Assembly (NCBI RefSeq): GCF_008121495.1
Contig: NZ_CP043051.1
Span: 2,623,001-2,687,000 of the forward strand
Length of the DNA stretch: 64,000 bases
Direction: 5' to 3'
From: Mediterraneibacter gnavus ATCC 29149
GTDB lineage: Bacteria; Bacillota; Clostridia; Lachnospirales; Lachnospiraceae
A program made the translations under genes and the position numbers. Under the pieces are notes generated by a model. That model saw nothing but the letters and a program-made list of their open reading frames with translations, did not search any database and had not been told where the DNA came from. This document shows, one piece after another, positions 1 through 7,993 of the stretch. Position 1 is the first letter of the stretch, and every line of letters begins with the position of its first letter.

Positions 1-2
1 AT

Positions 3-41
3 TCCGCAGTACAGAAAAGGGTAAATGAACTCCTGAAATAA
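3..41 (+). CDS. 3' end of an unidentified element gene (partial)
   Basis: The first bases are open in one frame and read SAVQKRVNELLK before a TAA stop at 39-41, followed 6 bases later by a terminator hairpin. That arrangement suggests the C-terminus of a gene lying mostly left of the window. A basic helical tail of this kind is common at the end of small sigma-factor-like or HTH proteins of conjugative elements, but twelve residues cannot establish a family. Confidence 0.35.
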   Translation, partial: SAVQKRVNELLK

Positions 42-47
42 GGATAA

Positions 48-86
48 GGCTGATGGTCTGTAATGGCTGTCAGCCGTATTTTTTTC
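48..86 (+). terminator. Rho-independent terminator upstream of the first recombinase
   Basis: GGCTGA (48-53) pairs with TCAGCC (70-75) and is followed by GTATTTTTTT. It ends transcription of the gene whose tail is at 3-41. It also argues against the ATG at 63 as the recombinase start, because that codon would lie inside the hairpin loop. Confidence 0.6.
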
Positions 87-191
87 AGTTTATGCCAAGG
101 AAAGAAAGGTGAAAGGTATCCGAGAAAACACTTGCTATTATTGGCTTTCAGAGTGATATATAGACTACCAAAACGGAAGGAGGTAAGGCTT

Positions 192-1697
192 GTGGAAATT
201 CAGATCAGGGAAGGCGGCAGGGAACAGAAAAGAAAATTGAAAGTCTGTGCATACTGCCGTGTATCGACAGATGCGGATGAACAGGAAAATTCATTGGAAA
301 ATCAGGTCAGGTATTATGAGACGGTCATAAAAGCAAATCCTAATTATGAATATGCCGGAGTTTACAGTGACTTTGCGATATCAGGATTTAAAGAAAAGAG
401 ACCCGGTCTGCAGAAGATGCTTGCCGATGCAGAAAAAGGTAAGATAGACCTTATACTAACAAAATCAGTATCACGTTTTGCAAGAAACACCTCAATCGTT
501 CTGGAAGCTACACGAAAGCTGAAAGAACTGAATGTAGGTGTTTTTTTTGAACTTCAGAATATCAATACGCTGTCAGGGGAAGGCGAGCTTATGCTTACGA
601 TCCTTGCAGCATTCGCACAGGCAGAAAGCGAGAGCGGAAGCACTGGTGCAAAGATGGTGTACCAGAGAAAGTATGAGGCGGGGATTCCCGTACAGTACCT
701 TGAGCGGTCTTTCGGCTATACGAAAGATGAGAGGGGAATATTTGTTGCTGACGAAGAGGAAGCCGTATGGGTAAGGAAAATCTATGAGATGGCAGCAGAC
801 GGATATACTCCCGCAGCAATTAAACGGTATCTGAATGAAAACGGGGTAAAGACCGTGGGCGGTGCAGAATGGATTGACAGCACGGTGTTCCGTCTCATTG
901 AAAATGAAATCTACAAAGGTGATTACATCATGCATAAGCATTTTGTGAATGAAGAAAGAAAACTGGTCAGGAACAGGGGAGAGGTGGATGCGTGGTACAT
1001 CGAGGATGATCATGAAGCCATTGTGTCCCCTGAACTCTGGCAGAGGGCACAGGACGCACTGGAAGCAAAAAGGGATTATCTTGCGGAAGGTTCGGTAATC
1101 GAAGAATTCACGGAAGAAAATTATCCTTACATGAACAAGATCTACTGTGCCAAATGCGGACATCCCCTTTATAAGCGGATCTACAGTAAAGGCAACAGGC
1201 TCAACTGGGGATGCAGCGGGATGAAACGGTATGGGAAGTCCTTCTGTGACGGGATCAATATCCCGGACGGTGTGCTTCGGAGTGCATGGCATTTTGAAGA
1301 AAACACCTACATTGACGAGAAGGCATCGGATAAAGGTGTGAAGGAATTTTCCTACTTAAAAGAACGTTCATGGAAAAGAAGACACAAAAAGAAGCAGCCG
1401 CCGACCATCCCGGAAAATACCGAAGCAGAGTATCCGTACAGGGAGAAAATCTACTGTGCATTGTGCGGAAGCAGACTCGTAAGGCATGTGGATACCAAAA
1501 GCCATAAGGTCACATGGGTATGCAACGGCAGAAAGCGTAAAGGGAAAGACTTCTGCGATGGGACAAGGGTTCCTGACACCATCCTGAAGGGGTGGGGAGA
1601 AATCAAAAAAGATATTTATATTCAGAGAAAGGATGATAAGAATGGCAAGAAGCGTTACAGTTATACCAGCAAGAAACCGTCAGGCATCGGGGCATAG
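192..1697 (+). CDS. Large serine recombinase 1, two zinc ribbons
   Basis: Site-specific recombinase of the large serine family, which cuts and rejoins att sites through a covalent 5'-phosphoserine. The resolvase fold begins at KVCAYCRVSTD, with the nucleophile at Ser25 of this start. A recombinase domain follows, and then two tandem zinc ribbons (IYCAKCG...WGC...FCDG and IYCALCG...WVC...FCDG) where the family usually has one. After the E-helix the usual SEN-type motif reads ESGSTGAK. GTG 192 is chosen because AAGGAGGT at 177-184 stands 7 bases upstream. An ATG at 63 extends the frame but falls inside a terminator and has no good ribosome site. About 501 residues. The gene overlaps recombinase 2 by 56 bases, so the two are probably translationally coupled. 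Family certain; individual role within the trio unknown. Confidence 0.93.
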   Translation: MEIQIREGGREQKRKLKVCAYCRVSTDADEQENSLENQVRYYETVIKANPNYEYAGVYSDFAISGFKEKRPGLQKMLADAEKGKIDLILTKSVSRFARNTSIVLEATRKLKELNVGVFFELQNINTLSGEGELMLTILAAFAQAESESGSTGAKMVYQRKYEAGIPVQYLERSFGYTKDERGIFVADEEEAVWVRKIYEMAADGYTPAAIKRYLNENGVKTVGGAEWIDSTVFRLIENEIYKGDYIMHKHFVNEERKLVRNRGEVDAWYIEDDHEAIVSPELWQRAQDALEAKRDYLAEGSVIEEFTEENYPYMNKIYCAKCGHPLYKRIYSKGNRLNWGCSGMKRYGKSFCDGINIPDGVLRSAWHFEENTYIDEKASDKGVKEFSYLKERSWKRRHKKKQPPTIPENTEAEYPYREKIYCALCGSRLVRHVDTKSHKVTWVCNGRKRKGKDFCDGTRVPDTILKGWGEIKKDIYIQRKDDKNGKKRYSYTSKKPSGIGA

Positions 1698-3033
1698 GGC
1701 AGCACCGCAGAAGAAGATAAGGGTTGCAGCTTACTGCCGTGTATCAACGGATCAGGAAGACCAGCTCCACAGCTTTGAGGCTCAGGTCGATTATTATACG
1801 AAATACATCAATGACCATGAAAATTATGAAATGGCCGGCATCTATGCGGATGAGGGTATTTCGGGAACCAATACGAAGAAGAGGGAGCAGTTCAAACGCA
1901 TGATTGCGGACTGCGAGAAGGGAAAGATCGACCTTGTCATAACAAAATCCATCAGCCGTTTTGCCAGAAACACGCAGGACTGCCTGATGTATTCCAGAAA
2001 GCTGAAGAACCTCGGAATCGGCATTATTTTCGAGAAGGAAAACATCAACACACTGGATTCCACGGGCGAGCTTTTGTTTACCATCTTAAGCTCCCTTGCA
2101 CAGGATGAATCCAGAAACATTTCAGAGAACTGCAAATGGGGCATCCGCACGAAATTCAAGAACGGTGAGATGCACCTCAACACATTTAAATTCTTGGGGT
2201 ACGACAAGGATGAGAATGGAAAGCTCATCATCAACAGGGAACAGGCAAAGACGGTGAGACGCATTTACAGGGATTTCCTCTGGGGGCTGAATCCTGCACA
2301 GATTGCGAAAGAACTGGAAGAGGAACAGGTGCCGGGATGCCTCGGACAGACCAAATGGTACGCAAGCACTGTGGTCGGAATACTGAAACAGGAAAAGCAC
2401 ATGGGCGATGCGTTACTGCAGAAAACCTATACGGCTGACTTCCTTACCAAGCGACAGGTAAAGAATAACGGGGAAGTGGCACAGGTCTATGTAAAGGACA
2501 GTCATAAGGGAATCATTGATAAGGAAACATGGAATGCGGTTCAGGAAGAATTTGACCGCAGGGAGAAATTCATGCAGAAGCATGGGACAGACCGCTACAG
2601 TTACGGTTCGGAATGCTATCCATTCTGTGAGAAGATCTTCTGCGGGGAATGCGGAAGTCTCTTTACAAGACATTCTTGGAAATCAAGGGGAATCATACAG
2701 TGGCAGTGTAAGAACCACCGTAAGGATGGAAAGGTGGTATGCACCAACGCTTATGTAGATAATGCCGATCTGGAAAAGGGATTTTTAAAGGCATTCAACC
2801 GACTGGTCAGTGAACGGGAAAAGCATATGGAAAGATGGAATGCCATGAAAGCAGACGGGACTGCGCTTGAGAAGATAAGGGCGGTGCAGATGATGGAAGC
2901 AACCGAAAACGGACAGCTCCAGAAGTATGTTCCTGAAGCCGCACAGCTTGTCTTGGAAGAAATAACAATATCCGGGGCAAAGAAATATGAGTTTGTATTC
3001 TTGGAAGGCAGCAGGGTAAAGGTTCCCGTATGA
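1642..3033 (+). CDS. Large serine recombinase 2
   Basis: Second large serine recombinase, about 463 residues. The resolvase domain begins at KIRVAAYCRVSTD (Ser35 as nucleophile), then LAQDESRNISENCKWG, a recombinase domain, and one zinc ribbon (IFCGECG...WQC...VVC). A helical stretch that could hold the coiled-coil arm lies at the C-terminus. ATG 1642 is preferred over ATG 1633 because AAAGGA (1628-1633) is then 8 bases upstream. It overlaps the end of recombinase 1 in another frame. Paired recombinases of this kind recall ccrA/ccrB of SCC elements, where both are needed for excision; that comparison is an inference. Its TGA stop abuts the stop of the convergent ParB-like gene inside the palindrome TGATCA. 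Confidence 0.94.
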   Translation: MARSVTVIPARNRQASGHRAAPQKKIRVAAYCRVSTDQEDQLHSFEAQVDYYTKYINDHENYEMAGIYADEGISGTNTKKREQFKRMIADCEKGKIDLVITKSISRFARNTQDCLMYSRKLKNLGIGIIFEKENINTLDSTGELLFTILSSLAQDESRNISENCKWGIRTKFKNGEMHLNTFKFLGYDKDENGKLIINREQAKTVRRIYRDFLWGLNPAQIAKELEEEQVPGCLGQTKWYASTVVGILKQEKHMGDALLQKTYTADFLTKRQVKNNGEVAQVYVKDSHKGIIDKETWNAVQEEFDRREKFMQKHGTDRYSYGSECYPFCEKIFCGECGSLFTRHSWKSRGIIQWQCKNHRKDGKVVCTNAYVDNADLEKGFLKAFNRLVSEREKHMERWNAMKADGTALEKIRAVQMMEATENGQLQKYVPEAAQLVLEEITISGAKKYEFVFLEGSRVKVPV

Positions 3034-3960
3034 TCATTCGGAAACCTCCCCATCATCATTCAGACCGAATAAGTCAAGCTGGCTGCTCTGAGGCATATCA
3101 TCATTATTTTCTTCTTCCGGCTCCGGCTCATCCGTTTTCTTCTGGGGCAGCTTATGTGTGTAGAGCTTATCCCACGGAAGCGGATTACGGCATTTCTTGT
3201 TATAGCCGATAAGGAGTGCTTCTGCAAATCCAAGGGAGCCGGAACGCCTGTCCTTGGCGGTACGGGACAGTTCCTTAATGGAGATCCTTCCAAGTTTTTC
3301 CTTAAATACATCATCCTTGACGGCATCCCCATAGGCATTTAGGAAGCGTGCCAGTCCGTTCATCATATTTGCACTGAAGGACTGGGATGCACCTTCCCAT
3401 GTTGCGACAATCAGACGGATCACATGGTCAAGCATGTGGTAGCCGTATTTGTCGTGGATGTTCTCAAGCGTGGCAACGGCACAGATACCGCCCGGAACGG
3501 ATGAAGAAGTGATGGAGAGGTCATAGGATTCCACCAGATCACGGATGATAAGCTGCTTATCGTTGCCGGCCTCGATGTTTGCCATGAATATTTCATAGGG
3601 CAGCAGGGGCTTTACATATTTCATCTGGTTTGCAAAAATATCTGCTTCGTGTTCATATACGAGGTCATCATAGACCATGCACCATACGGGAGTCTCCCTT
3701 GAGCCGGAGACCAGTGCCACGATCTCAATGGTATGCTGTCCATTGAATACATAGTTGATGCCGTTCCGGCGGCTGACCTTTACGGGATTTATCTGGTACA
3801 GGTCAAAGTTCGCAGCAGCACGCTGGACATGGTGCTGTGAGAGGTTGCGCTGATATTCCTGATTGGATACAAGGTTTTTTATGGGAATCTGCTCAAAGTG
3901 TACTTTTGGAACATACTGCATGAGGTCAGTCTGTTCTGCTGTCTGCTGTTCATCTGTCAT
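3034..3960 (-). CDS. ParB-N-domain protein, DUF6551-like
   Basis: A 308-residue protein with a ParB/Srx-type fold in its first half. The segment YQRNLSQHHVQRAAANFD is followed by INPVKVSRR and the signature VFNGQHTIEI, where canonical ParB proteins have a DGHHR-type box. The second half is helical and resembles the DUF6551 family found next to recombinases in Clostridia (recalled from family knowledge). The C-terminus is acidic. Last gene of the minus-strand operon; its start overlaps the end of the upstream ParB-like gene by 11 bases, indicating translational coupling. The position suggests a role in DNA binding or control of integration/excision rather than segregation, since no ParA partner is visible. 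Function not established. Confidence 0.75.
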   Translation of the reverse strand: MTDEQQTAEQTDLMQYVPKVHFEQIPIKNLVSNQEYQRNLSQHHVQRAAANFDLYQINPVKVSRRNGINYVFNGQHTIEIVALVSGSRETPVWCMVYDDLVYEHEADIFANQMKYVKPLLPYEIFMANIEAGNDKQLIIRDLVESYDLSITSSSVPGGICAVATLENIHDKYGYHMLDHVIRLIVATWEGASQSFSANMMNGLARFLNAYGDAVKDDVFKEKLGRISIKELSRTAKDRRSGSLGFAEALLIGYNKKCRNPLPWDKLYTHKLPQKKTDEPEPEEENNDDMPQSSQLDLFGLNDDGEVSE

Positions 3961-4930
3961 TTGAATCCTCCTCCAACTGCTTCAGCAGTCTGTTTATTTT
4001 TCGTGTAAGGTTTACGAGCTGCGTTTTTACTTCCTGCCGTGCAGAAGCGGATGTGGAAGGAAAATCAGTAAGTTCCATCGTCCTTGATATGGTCTTGGAC
4101 CATGAAGGAATGGTAAATTTAAGGCTTGAAAGCTCGGCATCCGGGTCGGAAACGGGCATCTGTTTGATTCCGGCTTCGGCATTTTCCTTTTCCCGTCTGC
4201 GTCTGCGGTAATCCGGCTTCCCTGTCGGAAGTCTCTGCCATCTAAGTTCATGCCGTAACTGGGAGTAGCCGATGCGGTCGATAGAACCGCTTTCGAGCAG
4301 TCTTTTGAGTCCGTTGATATCCTCGATGGGAAGCCGTGACAGTTCGATGACATTTTCATGGGACACACGGAGGCTACCGTTTAATATCCTGTTGGTTATT
4401 TCAGGACCTTTGATGCGGATCTCATCAAGTGCCCTTGCATACACATCATATTTTGTAACGGTGGAAAAACCGAAGTTGTATTCCTTTCCGATAATGGTGG
4501 CAATCTCGGTTTTCTGTACATATTTCTGTGATAGCTGTCCGTCTGCGTTGGGCTGTTTTTCAGGATGCTCCCTTAAAAAAGCAGCACTGGCAGCATTCAT
4601 ATCCGCACGGAAGAGTCTGCCGATAAGGTACTTTTTATATTCACTTGTAAGGTCGGTGCGTTTGAGCTGCTCTGCACACAGGTAGGATTCTGCCTCGTCA
4701 CGGCTCTGAAAGATGAGTCTCCGTATGTTGAAGCGGATATCCCATTTCTTACAGATGGAATAGCGGAGATGCCCGTCTATGAGGATGTTTCCCCAGACGC
4801 ATACGGCATCATGGCAGCCGTGGTCAAAGATATCTTCTTCAAGTTCTTCTATGTATTTTTCGTCCCTCGGCTGGATGAGTTCTAAAAATCCATTGTCGGT
4901 TTCAAATTCTGGTGTCTGGCTGTCACTCAT
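3950..4930 (-). CDS. ParB-like nuclease-domain protein
   Basis: A 326-residue protein with an N-terminal ParB-like domain: FLELIQPRDEKYIEELEEDI and then the box ILIDGHLRYSICKKW near residue 50. Next comes the recognisable AEQLKRTDLTSEYKKYLIG linker helix and a central helical part containing a possible HTH (EIATIIGKEYNFGFSTVTKY). The C-terminal 70 residues are basic and then acidic. The gene overlaps its upstream neighbour by 4 bases (stop and start share 4927-4930). Such ParB-like proteins accompany integrases in mobile elements and may bind att or transfer DNA. No ParA ATPase is present, so a classical partition role is unlikely. Confidence 0.8.
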   Translation of the reverse strand: MSDSQTPEFETDNGFLELIQPRDEKYIEELEEDIFDHGCHDAVCVWGNILIDGHLRYSICKKWDIRFNIRRLIFQSRDEAESYLCAEQLKRTDLTSEYKKYLIGRLFRADMNAASAAFLREHPEKQPNADGQLSQKYVQKTEIATIIGKEYNFGFSTVTKYDVYARALDEIRIKGPEITNRILNGSLRVSHENVIELSRLPIEDINGLKRLLESGSIDRIGYSQLRHELRWQRLPTGKPDYRRRRREKENAEAGIKQMPVSDPDAELSSLKFTIPSWSKTISRTMELTDFPSTSASARQEVKTQLVNLTRKINRLLKQLEEDSNDR

Positions 4931-5319
4931 ACTGTTTCCTCCGTTCTGGCAGAGTCATCCACGAGGACGCATTCCTGCATGGAGAAACTTGCCAGTCCTT
5001 CTTTCTGATTTATTGCGCCATAGATGCGGTATGACCTGTTGTTGGAAAGTTCCGAGTTGGTCTGCCTTAATGTCTGGAGCAGTTCACGGCTGTATAATTC
5101 ATAGCTGTTTCTGATGCCGGAGTAACATGCCCTGACATGATGTGCAAGATAATCCTGACGGACACTTTTTCTTACGGCAATCATATGGGTGCATGGATTT
5201 ACCAGAAGCTGGATGTATTCCGGATCACCGAGCATATGAAGGGTATGTTTATGTATTCGGATACGGTTTTTCTTTAAGTCAATGCATAGGATCGGCTGGG
5301 AAGAGGGTTGATTGCTCAT
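4927..5319 (-). CDS. Recombinase-associated small protein B (130 aa)
   Basis: No named family is recognised. The 130-residue product contains ILCIDLKKNRIRI and YIQLLVNPCTHMIAVRKS, which align with the core of the 239-residue neighbour (VQILVNPDEKKLAVRP) and with the C-terminal domain of recombinase 3 (VELLLHPNKHLFAVRT). It therefore looks like a stand-alone copy of a domain fused to the recombinase. ATG 5319 has a strong AAAGGAGG site; an upstream in-frame ATG at 5457 lies inside the previous gene. It overlaps that gene by 41 bases and the next by 4. Probably an accessory or directionality protein for the recombinase, by inference only. Confidence 0.8.
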   Translation of the reverse strand: MSNQPSSQPILCIDLKKNRIRIHKHTLHMLGDPEYIQLLVNPCTHMIAVRKSVRQDYLAHHVRACYSGIRNSYELYSRELLQTLRQTNSELSNNRSYRIYGAINQKEGLASFSMQECVLVDDSARTEETV

Positions 5320-5998
5320 AGTGTGTTTCCTCCTTTGGTGGTACTGATGTGTTTTGGGCTTCTTCAGACGGCTGCGTATTCTCGGAAATTCCAAATACTG
5401 CATAACCGTCAAACATATTAATCTGTAAATTGCTCTGGTGTTCCTCAACCGGGACACCGAACTGGTTCTGCCATTCCGCAGGATATGTAGGGGTGCGGGA
5501 TGTCTTTATTTTCCCGTCTTCTTTTTCTGCCCGGACATATATTTCAGGAGTGGTCAGGTCGAAGACGAATAAGAGTTCATTATCTGACCGTATCAGCTTG
5601 CCGAGCAGTTTATAACGGTAGCTTGGATTCCATTCCATCAGGCTTATTACCTTGGCAAAGAAGATACGGCATGTGATCTGCCTTGGGGAACGCTTCTTGG
5701 TTGCGGAGCACCAGCGGAAAGAATCCTTCTCATCTTCCTGACAGGGGCGGACGGCAAGTTTCTTTTCATCCGGGTTCACAAGGATCTGCACGAAATCAGT
5801 CTGTGGCAGTTTTTTGATACATGCGGTATTCACGGATACCTTGTTCGCATTAAATGTAAAGGACGGTTCGTAGGTGTGGGCGAAAAATTCACCACGCACC
5901 ACCTGATACCCCTCATAACTGAAGGCATCGTCCTCAATGATCTGTAAGTCCCTTGAAGCGGACTGGGTTATGTTCTCATTGTTTGGCTGTTCATTCAT
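5279..5998 (-). CDS. Recombinase-associated protein A (239 aa)
   Basis: A soluble 239-residue protein homologous by eye to the C-terminal domain of recombinase 3. Four blocks correspond in order: SYEGYQVVRGEFF versus LRGYEIARSQFF; VQILVNPDEKKLAVRP versus VELLLHPNKHLFAVRT; LMEWNPSYRYKLLGKL versus LLGWNTDCRYRITGIR; and YPAEWQNQFG versus YPPDWADTFG. The last 60 residues are low-complexity and acidic. Its start overlaps the recombinase stop by 8 bases, so the two proteins are made together. Plausible roles are subunit partner, directionality factor or att-site specificity factor. None is proven. Confidence 0.82.
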   Translation of the reverse strand: MNEQPNNENITQSASRDLQIIEDDAFSYEGYQVVRGEFFAHTYEPSFTFNANKVSVNTACIKKLPQTDFVQILVNPDEKKLAVRPCQEDEKDSFRWCSATKKRSPRQITCRIFFAKVISLMEWNPSYRYKLLGKLIRSDNELLFVFDLTTPEIYVRAEKEDGKIKTSRTPTYPAEWQNQFGVPVEEHQSNLQINMFDGYAVFGISENTQPSEEAQNTSVPPKEETHYEQSTLFPADPMH

Positions 5999-7856
5999 TA
6001 CTGTTCTCCTTCATGTCAGACATAAGCTGTTCTATGTTTTTCTCTACTTCATCAGGACTGGTTACCTGTATGTCTGAATCTTTGTATGCAACGGCTTCGT
6101 TGGAAATCACATCCCGGCTGTTGAATCCGGCAAGCTCATGTGCCTGTGCGTGGCAGTAGTAGTTGCTGCCGAAAGTATCCGCCCAGTCAGGCGGGTAAGC
6201 ACGGACGTTCTTTTTCTGGTTGTCAGTGAACGGTTTTACATCCGTCCGGGCATCGGATGTCTGCTGCTCATCGATCACATCACTCGGAATAAAGATCTCT
6301 GTCTCTTCCAGATTGAAAAGAAGGACAGCATCATTCCCGTTTCCACGTCTGATTCCCGTTATGCGGTAGCGGCAGTCCGTGTTCCAGCCGAGAAGTGCAT
6401 AGACGGTCGGCATAAAGGCAGTACCGCTGACTGCCCTTGGGACAGAAAGCTCTCCACGCTTCTTTGCCCACTGCATGGCATTCCTGTGAGCCTGAGAGGC
6501 AGTCCTTACGGCAAAAAGATGTTTATTTGGGTGGAGCAGAAGTTCTACCAGTGTACTGTTTAATTTTCTTACTGCTGCGGTTGAGAATTTGATATCATTC
6601 AGACTGAATGTCACGGTAATACGGTCAGTGCCGTCAAAGAACTGTGAACGTGCAATTTCATATCCGCGCAGGTCAAAATCCCCGGACTGCACCTCAACGG
6701 ACGAGGCGGACGGAGAAAGCTGTTCCATCTGGTCATACACACTTAAGGAAGCACTGATATAATCATTTTCCTTAAAGCCGGCCCACCGTGGATTGATGGA
6801 TACAAATCCTTTCAGTACCCCGTTAGATATAACCTTAAGTTCCGGCAGTATCCCTTTATTTCCATACTTGGCGTTGCTGATGAGACGTTGGACGGCAATG
6901 AAATCATCACGTGAGATGATGGCTTCATGGTGGTTGCGCTTCCTGTACTGCGGACGGTTCTGCATGTTCTTTTTTGATTTGTGGTTCAGGTAATTCGGTG
7001 TATAGGTCTTTCGTGCAAGTACATCACCGCAGTGCCTTTCATTCTGCAGTATCTGAAGGATCGAACCGGGAGACCAGACGGTATTCCCTTTCTTTGTTTC
7101 ACAGCCCAGTTCCGTCATGGTATCGGCAATCTCCTGACAGGTGCAGCCGTTTAAGTACATCATGAATATCAGACGCACGATTTTTGCTTCCCCTTCATTG
7201 ACCACCAGATTCCCGTCCTCGTCATGGTCATAGCCGAGAAGCGTAGGAGTGAGGAATATTCCCCTTCGGAAACGCATCTCAATGGAAGCATTCATGATCT
7301 CACTTTTGGTATGGCTTTCTTCCTGTGCAAGGGTAGCCATGAAAGAGAGCACCATTTCGCTTTTCGGGTCAAAGGTATTCAGCCTTTCCGTCTCAAAAAA
7401 GACACCGACAGGATGCGGAAGGGCGAGGAGTTCACGAACATATCCAATGCAGTCCACGACATTTCTGGCAAAACGGGATACGCTTTTGGTAACGATGAGA
7501 TCGATTTCCCCTTTCTTGCAGTCCTCGATCATCAATTTAAACTGGTCCCGGTGCTGCAGGGAAGTGCCGGAGATGCCTTCGTCCGCATAGATCTGTACGA
7601 GCTTCCAGTTCGGACTTTTGCTGATGACATCGTGGTAATGGTTTTTCTGCAACTCATAAGAAGATGTCTGTCTTGGATCATCCGTGGATACCCGTGCATA
7701 AACGGCTACCCTCTGTTCATTTTCAACTGCAAATATATCTTCCTGCGGAAGCGCCGGAATCACATCAAGTTCATCAATGCTGACACCTTTATACCGCTCC
7801 CTGATCTTATTTTTCTGGTCAGCAACGGAGCCGGCCTTCTGTTCGTTATCTTTCAT
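5991..7856 (-). CDS. Large serine recombinase 3 with a non-zinc C-terminal domain
   Basis: A 621-residue large serine recombinase. A 45-residue leader precedes the resolvase domain (VAVYARVSTDD, nucleophile near Ser57; LAQEESHTKSEIMNASIEM) and a recombinase domain (IFLTPTLLGYDHDEDGN to RHCGDVLARKTYTPNYL). The usual Cys4 zinc ribbon and coiled coil are absent. Residues from about 400 form a different domain (RGYEIARSQFF, VELLLHPNKHLFAVRT, LLGWNTDCRYRITG, YPPDWADTFG) that is also encoded separately by the next two genes. ATG 7856 has an AAGGTGG site. First gene of a five-gene operon, preceded by a minus-strand hairpin/T-run that could attenuate its expression. Confidence 0.92.
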   Translation of the reverse strand: MKDNEQKAGSVADQKNKIRERYKGVSIDELDVIPALPQEDIFAVENEQRVAVYARVSTDDPRQTSSYELQKNHYHDVISKSPNWKLVQIYADEGISGTSLQHRDQFKLMIEDCKKGEIDLIVTKSVSRFARNVVDCIGYVRELLALPHPVGVFFETERLNTFDPKSEMVLSFMATLAQEESHTKSEIMNASIEMRFRRGIFLTPTLLGYDHDEDGNLVVNEGEAKIVRLIFMMYLNGCTCQEIADTMTELGCETKKGNTVWSPGSILQILQNERHCGDVLARKTYTPNYLNHKSKKNMQNRPQYRKRNHHEAIISRDDFIAVQRLISNAKYGNKGILPELKVISNGVLKGFVSINPRWAGFKENDYISASLSVYDQMEQLSPSASSVEVQSGDFDLRGYEIARSQFFDGTDRITVTFSLNDIKFSTAAVRKLNSTLVELLLHPNKHLFAVRTASQAHRNAMQWAKKRGELSVPRAVSGTAFMPTVYALLGWNTDCRYRITGIRRGNGNDAVLLFNLEETEIFIPSDVIDEQQTSDARTDVKPFTDNQKKNVRAYPPDWADTFGSNYYCHAQAHELAGFNSRDVISNEAVAYKDSDIQVTSPDEVEKNIEQLMSDMKENSNE

Positions 7857-7906
7857 GTCTTACCACCTTTTTCTTATGATGTGGTTTATTATAAAATTTT
7901 CATACG

Positions 7907-7951
7907 AAAATAAAATAGACCATACGGACACGCATATCCGCATAGTCTATT
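7907..7951 (-). terminator. Terminator or attenuator between the XRE gene and recombinase 3
   Basis: Arms 7914-7928 and 7937-7951 form a 15-bp stem with an 8-base loop. Two positions pair as G-U only in minus-strand RNA; on the plus strand they would be mismatches, so the structure is specific to minus-strand transcripts. It is followed by TTATTTT. It lies after the XRE gene and 50 bases before the recombinase start, so it may limit read-through into the recombinase operon. Confidence 0.7.
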
Positions 7952-7993
7952 CCAAAGAAAAATTTTATATGTGAAAATAGTGTGCCGCAGCAT

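Noticed and set aside
63-191. ATG 63 as the start of recombinase 1
   Set aside because: It lies in the loop of a terminator hairpin (48-86) and lacks a good ribosome site; GTG 192 has AAGGAGGT at ideal spacing and begins just before the resolvase fold.
573-1292. 239-codon open frame antisense to recombinase 1
   Set aside because: It mirrors the codon pattern of the recombinase, has no ribosome site and no recognisable protein features.
192-7856. SCCmec-type ccr complex
   Set aside because: The pair of recombinases recalls ccrAB, but the insertion site is comEC, a third recombinase with a novel domain is present and no SCC features are visible.
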